NCBI RefSeq assembly: GCF_902499125.1
Contig: NZ_CABVPX010000004.1
Location: forward strand, 248,001 to 312,000
Source: Burkholderia arboris
Lineage (GTDB): Bacteria > Pseudomonadota > Gammaproteobacteria > Burkholderiales > Burkholderiaceae
Length of the DNA: 64,000 bases
Direction of reading: 5' to 3'
The notes beneath the pieces were generated by a model. It searched no databases. It had not been told where the DNA came from and worked only from the letters and a program-made list of their open reading frames with translations. Both the position numbers and the translations under genes were made by a program. How positions within the stretch are numbered: the stretch's first letter is position 1; every line of letters starts with the position of its first letter. This document shows positions 33,240 through 41,582 of this stretch, in pieces.

Positions 33240-34187
33240 TCATGACGCGCGCTGGTAGTAGATGTTCTGCGGATGCCGCGCATCCGCGAAGAAGAACCAG
33301 CGTTCCGCGACCAGCCCCGCATACTGGATCACGAACGCCGCGCCGAGCGCGACGGCCGCCGCGACTGGTGTCGGCGCGAGTGCGCCGGCCCCCGTCAGCA
33401 CGAACGGCACCGCGAACGCACCGATCAGGAAACCGGCCTTCACCGCGCGCAGCGTGCCGTTACCCTGCCCGTGAAAGAATTCCTTCGTGTTGAATGCGCT
33501 GGCCGTGAAGCCGCGCGACTTCTGCTCGACCTTTTCGCTGCGGATCCCCGTCGCGCTCTGCACGGTCGACTTCGGCCGCAGCCGTGCATTGCGCGCGAGC
33601 GACGCGAGCCGTGCGACGCAGCCCGCGAGCGTCAGCACGCAGGCGGCCACCGCGAGCCGGCCGACCAGCGCCGGCACGAGCCATGCCGCGCAGGCCGTCG
33701 CGAGCGTGCACCCCGATGCGCAGCCAAGCAGCACGAAGTTCACCAGCGTCAGCGGGCTCGCCCATTCCTGCAGGAAGCGCAGGCACGCATAAATCATCGC
33801 GGTGCAGACGAACAACGCGACGCTCGCGAGCGCGCCCGCCGCGCCGATCAACAGCGTGCCGGGCCAGCCGAACAGGTGCGCGGCGCCATACGCGAACGCG
33901 CATGCGAGAAACACCGGCAGCGCGATGCATTCGCGCGACAGCCACGACGTGCGCCACATCGCGATCGCACGCCAGGCACGTTCGGGGTGGCCGAGATGGA
34001 AGAACGACGCGAACAGGCCAAGCACGCCGAGCACGACCGACAGCGCGGCGCCGGTCACATAGAACGCGGCGGCCACGTCGAGGCCGGCCAGCCGCGCCAG
34101 CGCCTCGACGATCACGAGCGTCAGCAGCAGGCCCTGTGCGGCGCCGCACAGCGTGGTGAGAAAAACGACCGAAAAGGCTGGGCGCAT
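33240..34187 (-). CDS. soeC: SoeC/DmsC-like membrane anchor subunit
   Basis: A 315-residue membrane protein with about eight helices of the DmsC/NrfD-like anchor type. It starts MRPAFSVVFLTTLCGAAQGL and contains FASFFHLGHPERAWRAI and WRTSWLSRECIALP, typical of DmsC-type anchors. It should hold the catalytic dimer at the cytoplasmic side of the inner membrane and pass electrons to quinone. It follows the iron-sulfur subunit by 37 bp in the order A-B-C. SoeC rather than DmsC is favoured by the missing Tat signal on the A subunit and by the xsc context. Confidence 0.8.
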   Translation of the reverse strand: MRPAFSVVFLTTLCGAAQGLLLTLVIVEALARLAGLDVAAAFYVTGAALSVVLGVLGLFASFFHLGHPERAWRAIAMWRTSWLSRECIALPVFLACAFAYGAAHLFGWPGTLLIGAAGALASVALFVCTAMIYACLRFLQEWASPLTLVNFVLLGCASGCTLATACAAWLVPALVGRLAVAACVLTLAGCVARLASLARNARLRPKSTVQSATGIRSEKVEQKSRGFTASAFNTKEFFHGQGNGTLRAVKAGFLIGAFAVPFVLTGAGALAPTPVAAAVALGAAFVIQYAGLVAERWFFFADARHPQNIYYQRAS

Positions 34188-34224
34188 GGGAACTCCGTAT
34201 GGTTCTGAATGAAATGCGTCGCGC

Positions 34225-34971
34225 TCAGCGCGGCGTCGCCAGCGACACGAGATCGATGTCGCCGCGCGATGCACGTGCCTCGAACGAATCGTCCTCGTTG
34301 CGTCCGTCCGACGCGCTGCCGCATCCGCCGCTGCTCCCGCAACCGCACGACGCTTCGGTCTTCACGCGCGGCAGGTAATGGTTCGACGGCCGCGTGCCCC
34401 ATTCGGGCATCAGCGCATAGCCGCCGCGTTCGCGGATCGCGCGCGACACGTCCGATTCGGGATCGTGCACGTCGCCGAACAGCCGCGCCGACGTCGGGCA
34501 CGCGAGCACGCAGGCCGGCTTGCGGTCGCGTTCCGGCAGCGCGTCGTTGTCGATGCGGTCCGCGCACAGCGTGCACTTCGTCATCTCCTTGCGGCCTTCG
34601 TCGAGCTCGCGTGCGCCGTACGGGCACGCCCATGCGCAGTACTTGCAGCCGATGCACTTGTCGTAATCGACCAGCACGATCCCGTCCGACTTGCGCTTGT
34701 AGCTCGCGCCGGTCGGGCAGACGGGCACGCACGGCGGGTCCTCGCAGTGCAGGCACGACTTCGGGAAGTGGATCGTGTCGGTCATCGGAAACACGCCGGC
34801 TTCGTACGTCTGCACGCGATTGAAGAACGTGCCGGACGGATCGTCGTCGTACGGACGCATATCGGCGAGACTGCCGGCTTCGCCCGACGTGTTCCATTCC
34901 TTGCAGCTCGTCACGCAGGCATGGCAGCCGACGCACACGTTCAGGTCGATGACGAGGGCCATCTGGGTCAT
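34225..34971 (-). CDS. soeB: SoeB-like four-cluster iron-sulfur subunit
   Basis: A 248-residue ferredoxin-like subunit of the DmsB/PhsB family. Cys motifs: CVGCHACVTSCK near residue 12, CLHCEDPPCVPVCP near 70, CIGCKYCAWACPYG near 100, and CTLCADRI with CVLACP near 130-155, enough for four [4Fe-4S] clusters. It transfers electrons from the molybdenum subunit to the anchor. An unusual tail, SCGCGSSGGCGSASDG, adds four cysteines beyond the normal domain, whose role is not known. It begins 16 bp after the A subunit, with a GGAGC ribosome site. Confidence 0.87.
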   Translation of the reverse strand: MTQMALVIDLNVCVGCHACVTSCKEWNTSGEAGSLADMRPYDDDPSGTFFNRVQTYEAGVFPMTDTIHFPKSCLHCEDPPCVPVCPTGASYKRKSDGIVLVDYDKCIGCKYCAWACPYGARELDEGRKEMTKCTLCADRIDNDALPERDRKPACVLACPTSARLFGDVHDPESDVSRAIRERGGYALMPEWGTRPSNHYLPRVKTEASCGCGSSGGCGSASDGRNEDDSFEARASRGDIDLVSLATPR

Positions 34972-34987
34972 GGTTCTGCTCCTTCGT

Positions 34988-37924
34988 TCAACGATCGTCG
35001 GACGTCGGGCCGGCCGACGCCGCGCGCCGCAGCCGCGCGGCGAATGCGCCGGTTCCCGCGAAATACGCCTGCACGCGCTGCAGCACGCGCGGCGTGCCGG
35101 GCAGCGCCGGCATCGGCGCGAACTGCGGCAGCGTCGTCGCCGCATCGGCTTCGGCCGGATAGATCCGCACCTGCACGTCGTACCAGCCGGCCTGCCCCGT
35201 AACCGGATCGGAGTTCGACATGCGCGCACCGGCGCGCGCCGCATCCGGCAACTCGTCGGTGATCACGTGGTTGAGCAGGAAGCCGCGCTGCGACTCGCCC
35301 GCGTCCGGCCCGAGATTCCATGCGCCCGACGCCTTGCCGATCGCGTTCCACGTCCACACGGTGCCGGGCTCGACGGCCTCGCTGTAGCGCGCACGGCAGC
35401 GTACCTTGCCCCACGGCGATTCGACGTAGATCCACGCGCCGTCGTCGATCTGCTGCGCGGCGGCCGTCACCGGGTTCACGAACAGGTGGTTCTCGCCGTG
35501 GATCTGCCGCAGCCACGCGTTCTGCGAATCCCACGAGTGGTACATCGCCATCGGCCGCTGCGTGATCGCCGCGAGCGGATAGCGGTTCGCATCGGTCAGC
35601 CCGCTTTCGAGCGACCGGTGCCAGAACGGCAGCGGATCGAAATAGCGCGCGATGCGCTCGCGCAGATGGTCGGGCGGCTGGCGGCCCGACGTGCGGCCCT
35701 GCGCAGCGAGCCGGAATTTCTGCATCACGTCCGAGTAGAGCTGGATCACGATCGGCACACCGAACTTGCGCATGCCGTTGTCGACCGCCCACTGCATGTA
35801 CGGGCCGTTGCAGTTGCGCATGTACTGCAGCGGCTCCGGCAACCGGTGGTGGTACACGCAGTTGTTCTCCGCGTAACGCTTCCACTGGTCGGGGTTCGGC
35901 TCGCCGACGACGGCCTTGTCGCCGTCCTTGCCGCGCCAGCCGATCAGGAAGCCGGTGCCCGAATTCGGCGCGGTCTGGAAGTTGATGACGAAATCCGGAT
36001 AGTCGCGGTACTTGCGCTGCCCGTCCGCGGTCGTGAAGGCCGGAAACTTCAGCCGGCTCGCCAGCTCGATCAGCACTTCCTGGAACGGTTTGCATTCGCC
36101 GGTCGGCGGCACGACGGGCACCCGTACCGAATCGACCGGCCCGTCGAATTCGGAAATCGGCCGGTCGAGCACCGACATCACGTCGTGCCGTTCGAGGTAA
36201 GTCGTGTCGGGCAGGATCAGGTCGGCGAACGCCGTCATCTCCGACGCGAACGCATCGCACACGACCAGGAACGGGATCCGGTACTCACCGTCGTCGCGCT
36301 TGTCGACCAGCATCTTGCGCACTTCCGTCGTATTCATCGACGAATTCCACGCCATGTTGGCCATGAAGATCAGCAGCGTATCGATCGGATAGGGATCGCC
36401 GCGCCACGCATTGGTGATCACCGAATGCATCAGTCCGTGCACCGCGAGCGGGTATTCCCACGAGAATGCCTTGTCGAGCCGCGCGGGCGTGCCGTCCGGA
36501 TGGACGAACAGATCCTCGGGGCCGGCCGGCCAGCCGAGCGGGCCGGTCGCGAGCGGCGTGTTCGGCTTGATCTGGTCGGGATCGTTCGGCGGTTTCGCCG
36601 ACGGCGGCACCGCGCGCGGATACGGCGCCTTGTGGCGAAAGCCGCCCGGGCGGTCGATCGTGCCGAGCAGCGACATCAGCACCGCGAGCGCACGAATCGT
36701 CTGAAAGCCGTTCGAATGCGCGGCGAGCCCGCGCATTGCATGGAACGCGATCGGCACGCCCTTCACCGTCGCATGTTCCTTGCCCCACGAATCGGTCCAT
36801 CGCACCGGCAATTCGATCGCGTGCGCGCGCGCGACCGTTTCCATCTCGCGGGCGAGGCGGCGGATCGTATCCGCCGCGATGCCGGTGATGTCGGCCGCCC
36901 ATTCGGGCGTGCAATCGGCCACCTGTTCGCGCAGCAGCGTGAACGACGGTGCAACCGGCGTGCCGTCGTCGAGCGTGTAGCGGCCGTCGAGCGCAGGCTC
37001 GGCGCCATCCGTGTGGTGCAGCACCGCGCGGTTCGTCTTCGTGTCCCACCACATCCGGTTCTGCGGATACAGCGGGTTGACCTCCGGCGCATCGGCATCG
37101 CGCACGAACAGCCCGGACGTGTCGGCATCGGCACGCAGGTCGATCAGCTCGCCCGCGTTCGTGAAGCGAGACACGAATTCCATGTCGAACGCGTCGCGCG
37201 CGATCAGCTCGTGCATCAGCGCCATGAACAGCGCGCCGTCGGTGCCCGGGCGGATCGGAATCCACTCGTCGGCAATCGCCGCGTAACCGGTGCGCACCGG
37301 ATTGATCGCGATGAAACGGCCGCCCGCGCGCTTGAACTTGCCGAGTGCGATCTTCAGCGGATTCGAATGGTGATCCTCCGCGGTGCCGATCATGAAGAAC
37401 AGCTTCGCGTTGTCGAGGTCGGGGCCGCCGAATTCCCAGAACGAGCCGCCGATCGTATAGATCATCCCGGCCGCCATGTTCGCCGAGCAGAACCCGCCGT
37501 GCGCCGCATAGTTCGGCGTGCCGAACTGTTTCGCGAACAGGCCCGTGAGGGCCTGCATCTGGTCGCGGCCCGTGAACAGCGCGAAGCGCTTCGGGTCGGT
37601 CGCGCGCAGGTGCGACAGGCGCTTTTCGAGCACGTCGAACGCGACCTCCCACGACACCGGCTCGAACTGGGCATCGCCGCGTTCGGCGCCCGGCTTGCGC
37701 ATCAGCGGCTGCGTGAGCCGCGCGGGCGAATACTGCTTCATGATTCCCGACGAACCTTTCGCGCAGATGACGCCCTGGTTCAGCGGATGCTGCGGATTGC
37801 CGTCGATATAGCGCACTTCACCGTCGCGCAGGTGTACGCGGATGCCGCAGCGGCATGCGCACATGTAGCACGTCGTGGTCTTGATGTCGGCCTGCTCGTC
37901 GCGCTCGCGTGCCCGATGTTCCAT
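34988..37924 (-). CDS. soeA: SoeA-like molybdopterin sulfite dehydrogenase catalytic subunit
   Basis: A 978-residue molybdenum bis-MGD enzyme. The N-terminal [4Fe-4S] motif is Cys19-x2-Cys22-x3-Cys26-x27-Cys54; the probable Mo ligand is Cys146 in GGFCSANMAAG; IGGSFWEFGGPDLDNA and GTAEDHHSNPLK follow. There is no twin-arginine signal, so it should act in the cytoplasm, as SoeABC does, unlike DmsA. SoeABC oxidises sulfite to sulfate and reduces quinone. Within one module with Xsc, which releases sulfite, this is the most economical assignment; a thiosulfate or polysulfide role cannot be excluded. The ATG at 37924 follows GAGGACAGACG. A 10-bp hairpin lies in its leader. Confidence 0.8.
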   Translation of the reverse strand: MEHRARERDEQADIKTTTCYMCACRCGIRVHLRDGEVRYIDGNPQHPLNQGVICAKGSSGIMKQYSPARLTQPLMRKPGAERGDAQFEPVSWEVAFDVLEKRLSHLRATDPKRFALFTGRDQMQALTGLFAKQFGTPNYAAHGGFCSANMAAGMIYTIGGSFWEFGGPDLDNAKLFFMIGTAEDHHSNPLKIALGKFKRAGGRFIAINPVRTGYAAIADEWIPIRPGTDGALFMALMHELIARDAFDMEFVSRFTNAGELIDLRADADTSGLFVRDADAPEVNPLYPQNRMWWDTKTNRAVLHHTDGAEPALDGRYTLDDGTPVAPSFTLLREQVADCTPEWAADITGIAADTIRRLAREMETVARAHAIELPVRWTDSWGKEHATVKGVPIAFHAMRGLAAHSNGFQTIRALAVLMSLLGTIDRPGGFRHKAPYPRAVPPSAKPPNDPDQIKPNTPLATGPLGWPAGPEDLFVHPDGTPARLDKAFSWEYPLAVHGLMHSVITNAWRGDPYPIDTLLIFMANMAWNSSMNTTEVRKMLVDKRDDGEYRIPFLVVCDAFASEMTAFADLILPDTTYLERHDVMSVLDRPISEFDGPVDSVRVPVVPPTGECKPFQEVLIELASRLKFPAFTTADGQRKYRDYPDFVINFQTAPNSGTGFLIGWRGKDGDKAVVGEPNPDQWKRYAENNCVYHHRLPEPLQYMRNCNGPYMQWAVDNGMRKFGVPIVIQLYSDVMQKFRLAAQGRTSGRQPPDHLRERIARYFDPLPFWHRSLESGLTDANRYPLAAITQRPMAMYHSWDSQNAWLRQIHGENHLFVNPVTAAAQQIDDGAWIYVESPWGKVRCRARYSEAVEPGTVWTWNAIGKASGAWNLGPDAGESQRGFLLNHVITDELPDAARAGARMSNSDPVTGQAGWYDVQVRIYPAEADAATTLPQFAPMPALPGTPRVLQRVQAYFAGTGAFAARLRRAASAGPTSDDR

Positions 37925-37948
37925 CGTCTGTCCTCGTTCGCGGATGAC

Positions 37949-37971
37949 GGTGCGCCCCGCCGGGGCGCACC
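37949..37971 (-). promoter_or_regulatory. Strong hairpin in the soeA leader
   Basis: GGTGCGCCCC (37949-37958) and GGGGCGCACC (37962-37971) form a perfect 10-bp stem with a GCC loop, 25-47 bp before the soeA start. It is close enough to affect ribosome loading or mRNA stability. A terminator for an upstream transcript is less likely, since another hairpin (38101-38128) already serves the permease gene. Confidence 0.4.
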
Positions 37972-38100
37972 CGTGAATCGGTTCATCCATGCTATGCCGG
38001 CAGGCGGCCGACATAAAGTCGCATCCTCCGATCGGTCCTATCGGGCGGCCTGATAGTTGGCCGCGACATCCATCGGATCGCCCGCCGGATCTGCACGCGC

Positions 38101-38128
38101 GAAGGCCCGGCGCGCGCACCGGGCCTTC
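38101..38128 (-). terminator. Hairpin downstream of the GabP-like permease gene
   Basis: GAAGGCCCGG (38101-38110) and CCGGGCCTTC (38119-38128) pair perfectly over 10 bp with an 8-base loop, 22 bp after the permease stop on the minus strand. There is no T-run. It should insulate soeABC from the permease transcript. Confidence 0.55.
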
Positions 38129-38149
38129 GGCGTCATGCGTTACCGCCCG

Positions 38150-39574
38150 TTACCGCGGCGGATACGCAAGCAGTTCGCTGTCGTCGAGATGCTCGCGACG
38201 GCTGCGGCGCGTCAGCCCGTATGCGACGACCAGCACGCCGAGGCTCGCGACGCCGAGCCACAACGGCTTGCGCTGGTCCGGGATGAACGCCATCGCGACG
38301 AGAATGCCGATCATGCCGACGATCGCGACCCAGGTCAGGTACGGATACGCCCACATCTTGACGCGCAGCTTGCTGGCGGCCACCGGGTCGAGACGCTTGC
38401 GCAGGCGCAGTTGCGAGAACGCGATCAGCACGTACACGAACAGCGCGACGGTGCCGTACGAATTGACGAGGAACGCGAACACGGTGTCGGGCGACACATA
38501 CGACATCACCACCGACGCGTAGCCGAACACCGTGCCGAGCAGGATCGCGCGCACCGGCACGCCGCGCTTGTTGACCTTCGCGAGCGCGGCCGGCGCGTCG
38601 CCGTGGCGGGTCAGCGCGAACAGCATTCGCGATGCCGCATACAGGCCCGAGTTGAGCGCGGACAGCACGGCCGTCAGCACGATCGCGTTCATCACGTTGG
38701 CGGCGGCCGGCAGGCCCATCACTTCCAGCGCGCTCACGTACGGCGTGGCCATCTGCGCGGAATTCCACGGCACCAGCGCGACGACGAGCGCGACCGACCC
38801 GACGTAGAACACCAGCACGCGCGTAATCACCGAGTTGGTTGCCTTTGCAACGGCCTTGGCCGGCTCCTTCGCCTCGGCCGCCGCGATCGTCACGATCTCG
38901 GCGCCGAAGTAGAACCCGGTGGCCGCGACCGCCCCGCTCATCACCGGCCCGATGCCGAGCGGCATGAAGCCGCCGTGGCCGAGCAGCGTCGGCAGCACGG
39001 CTGTGGTGTGCATCGACGCAGGCCACAGGCCGAGCACGTAGAGGCCGCCGAGGAACAGGAACACGATGATCGCGCCGACCTTGATCGACGAGAACCAGAA
39101 TTCGAACTCGCCGTAACTGCCGACCGAGATCAGGTTCGTGAGCGTCAGCACGACCAGCAGCGCGAGACTGATGATCCAGGCCGGCGTGTCGGGCAGCCAG
39201 AACTGGATCAGCTTCGCGCCCGCCACCGCTTCGAGCGCGACGACGATCACCCAGAAATACCAGTACATCCAGCCGGTGAGGAAGCCCGCCATCTTGCCCG
39301 GCCCGCGCCAGTTGCCGAACGCGAGCCGCGCGTATTCATAGAACGAGCCGACGGCCGGCATCGCACAGGCCATCTCGCCGAGCATCCGCATCACGAGCAC
39401 GACCAGCCCGCCCGTAATCAGAAACGACAGGATCGCGGCCGGCCCGGTCTGCTGAATCACCACGCCGCTGCCGACGAACAGCCCGGCACCGATCACGCCG
39501 CCAAGCGCGATCATCGTCATGTGGCGCTGCTTGAGCCCACATTTCAGGTCACTCTGTTCCATCGAGGGTTGCAT
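38150..39574 (-). CDS. APC-family amino-acid permease, GabP-like
   Basis: A 474-residue permease with about 12 TM helices. The first helix reads MIALGGVIGAGLFVGSG and is preceded by GLKQRHMT, typical of the AAT family; FYFGAEIVTIAAAEAKEP in the middle is GabP-like. It starts 179 bp before the PuuB-like oxidase in gene order (the oxidase is upstream on the same strand). This pairing suggests uptake of GABA, putrescine or a related amine for oxidation. The ATG at 39574 has GGAGAAGAC before it. Confidence 0.82.
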   Translation of the reverse strand: MQPSMEQSDLKCGLKQRHMTMIALGGVIGAGLFVGSGVVIQQTGPAAILSFLITGGLVVLVMRMLGEMACAMPAVGSFYEYARLAFGNWRGPGKMAGFLTGWMYWYFWVIVVALEAVAGAKLIQFWLPDTPAWIISLALLVVLTLTNLISVGSYGEFEFWFSSIKVGAIIVFLFLGGLYVLGLWPASMHTTAVLPTLLGHGGFMPLGIGPVMSGAVAATGFYFGAEIVTIAAAEAKEPAKAVAKATNSVITRVLVFYVGSVALVVALVPWNSAQMATPYVSALEVMGLPAAANVMNAIVLTAVLSALNSGLYAASRMLFALTRHGDAPAALAKVNKRGVPVRAILLGTVFGYASVVMSYVSPDTVFAFLVNSYGTVALFVYVLIAFSQLRLRKRLDPVAASKLRVKMWAYPYLTWVAIVGMIGILVAMAFIPDQRKPLWLGVASLGVLVVAYGLTRRSRREHLDDSELLAYPPR

Positions 39575-39752
39575 GTCTTCTCCATATCCAGTTGTCCGGC
39601 GCCGCCCGCGCATCACCGTCGGGTGAACGCGAGCGCCGCCGGCGACGGCGCGTGCAGGGGCGCCTGCAGCCCCGGCCGCACGGATTTCCGTTGCTTTTCT
39701 TGTGTTGGATGGCCCGGTGCGAGCGCGCGGCGCCGGGCCGGATGCACCGCGT

Positions 39753-41168
39753 TCAGGGTTTCTCGTCGTTCCTGAAGTACGACACGTAGAGCATTCGCTG
39801 CCCGAGGCGCCGGAACGGCGCGAACGGGTGGCCCGGCAGCGGCGACGTGAAGATCGGCAGCGTCTGGCGTGCGCCCTTCCCCGCGATCTGCTCGGCAAGG
39901 CGCCGGCCGGCCTGCTGCGAGTACGACACGCCGTTGCCGCCATAGCCGAGCGCGTAGTACACCGACTGCCGCGGATCGGGCTGGCACACGCGCGGCATCA
40001 TGTCGTGGCTCACGTCGACCCAGCCCCACCACGAATAATCGATCTGTACGCCTCGCAGCGCGGGAAACTTGCGCGCCATCCCTTCCTTCAGCAATTCGAA
40101 GTGGCGCGGGTTCGGCGCATCGTCGCCGGTGATCGCGCTGCGGCTGCCGATCTGCAGGCGGCGATCGGGCAGGAACCGGTAGTAGAAGCGCAGCGTGCGC
40201 GTATCGGTCAGCACCTGCGTCGTGCGGAAATTGCACGCGTCGATCTCGGCGTCGGTGAGCGGCCGCGTGACCATCGAATTCGACAGGATCGGCATCACCT
40301 TGCTGCGCAGCGACGGATGCAGCGTCTGCGCGGTGTACGCGCCGGTCGCGATGCCGACCGCACGGGCCCGCACGACGCCGCCCGGCGTACGCAGATGATG
40401 GACGCCGTCGATCGTCTCGAAACCGAGCACCGGGCTGCTCGTATGCACCTTCGCGCCGGCTTCGCGGGCGAGCCGCAGGTAGCCGAATGCGAGCTTCAGC
40501 GCATGGATGCCGATGCCTTCCGGCTCGTGCAGCGCGCCGGCCGCCTCGTGGTCGTCGATGAATTCGCGGCGGAACGTCTCCGCGCTCAGCAGTTCGGACG
40601 GATAGCCGAACACGTCCTTCCACACCTTCGCCTCGGCCGCGAGCTTCGCCATGATGCGCGGGCGATGCGCGATCAGGAAATGGCCGCCCGGCTGCGGTTC
40701 GCAGTCGATTTCCGACACGAGCGACTTGAAGTGCTCGAAGCCCTCGAGGATCTCGTCGTGCATCTTCAGCGCAACGTCCTTGCCCCAGCGTTCGATCCAC
40801 TGCGAGCGCGACAGCCGGCCCGACGCGTTCTGCCCCTGCCCGCCGTTGCGGCTGCTGCAGCCCCAGCTCGTGCGGTTGGCCTCGAGCACGACGGCCTTGA
40901 TGCCGTGATCCCGCGCGAGGCACAGCGCGGTTGCGAGGCCCGTGTAGCCGGCGCCGATGATCGCGACGTCGACATCGAGATCGCGCGTGACGGGGCCGTC
41001 GTCGGGCGGCGGGGTGCCGGCCGTCGCGACCCAGTAGGTCGGCGCGTACTGCTTGCCGCACCCGGGGCCCGGCGACACGAGCGGATCGTAGGTCGGGTCG
41101 TAACGCGTATCGTTCGGCCGGGCGCCGGCAAAGCCGCTCGCGGTGCCTTCGATGGAACGGGTCGACAT
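39753..41168 (-). CDS. FAD-dependent amine oxidase, PuuB/DAO family
   Basis: A 471-residue flavoprotein. The dinucleotide-binding motif is VAIIGAGYTGLATALCLA (about residues 68-85), followed by GCSSRNGGQGQNASGR, a signature of the PuuB/OrdL group (gamma-glutamylputrescine oxidase). The C-terminal WWGWVDVSHDMMPRV and ALGYGGNGVSYSQQAG are also typical. It would oxidise an amine or N-methyl amino acid to an aldehyde with hydrogen peroxide formation. The downstream permease and upstream MHS transporter suggest a catabolic unit, but the Puu pathway partners are missing here, so the substrate is open. Confidence 0.84.
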   Translation of the reverse strand: MSTRSIEGTASGFAGARPNDTRYDPTYDPLVSPGPGCGKQYAPTYWVATAGTPPPDDGPVTRDLDVDVAIIGAGYTGLATALCLARDHGIKAVVLEANRTSWGCSSRNGGQGQNASGRLSRSQWIERWGKDVALKMHDEILEGFEHFKSLVSEIDCEPQPGGHFLIAHRPRIMAKLAAEAKVWKDVFGYPSELLSAETFRREFIDDHEAAGALHEPEGIGIHALKLAFGYLRLAREAGAKVHTSSPVLGFETIDGVHHLRTPGGVVRARAVGIATGAYTAQTLHPSLRSKVMPILSNSMVTRPLTDAEIDACNFRTTQVLTDTRTLRFYYRFLPDRRLQIGSRSAITGDDAPNPRHFELLKEGMARKFPALRGVQIDYSWWGWVDVSHDMMPRVCQPDPRQSVYYALGYGGNGVSYSQQAGRRLAEQIAGKGARQTLPIFTSPLPGHPFAPFRRLGQRMLYVSYFRNDEKP

Positions 41169-41582
41169 GATCAGCCCTCCGACACGGGCGTGCCTGTTGC
41201 GCCGCAACGGGCGCGCGAGGCGATTGGACTGACTGATGCGGGGCGCGTGCCCGCCGCGCGGGCGAATGCTGCCGACTGCCTGTAGGTCATGCCTGTCTCC
41301 TGATCGTGCTCTTCGGGTCGATCGTGTGCAGATGCTTCAATGCGGCGATCTGTCGAGGCAAGTGTAGGCAGGCCGATTTTTCGCAGGTAGGTCCAGTGGA
41401 CCGCATTCGCTTGGACCAGCGTGCGGGGCCCGCGGGCGGACCAGCGCGGCGGGCAATACGAACCAACGCGGGGCGACCGGCTGCGGGCGACCGGCGGCGA
41501 ACGGCAGCGCGGCGCGCGGAGCCGCTGGCGACCGGTTCGCCGATACGACCCCGCGCGCCGCCCCGCCCCGCCCAGCGCAACG
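41169..41582 (-). other. Intergenic region upstream of the PuuB-like gene
   Basis: A 414-bp gap holding the TGGACC dyad at 41390-41402 and GC-rich sequence. No gene was recognised. It probably contains the promoter for 41168-39753 and the end of the MHS transporter transcript. Confidence 0.5.
41390..41402. promoter_or_regulatory. Palindrome GGTCCA-G-TGGACC
   Basis: Perfect 6-bp arms (41390-41395 and 41397-41402) around one base, about 225 bp upstream of the PuuB-like gene. A further half site TGGACCA lies at 41412-41418. A regulator that binds TGGACC half sites is suggested; none is encoded next to it. Confidence 0.4.

Noticed and set aside
34988-37924. Naming this DmsA (DMSO reductase)
   Set aside because: No Tat signal, a Cys rather than Ser at the probable Mo-ligand site, and the xsc context favour SoeA.
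34775-38053. 1092-codon open frame on the plus strand opposite soeA/soeB
   Set aside because: It is antisense to two clear molybdoenzyme genes, is Arg/His-rich, has no known domain and results from high third-position GC on the real strand.
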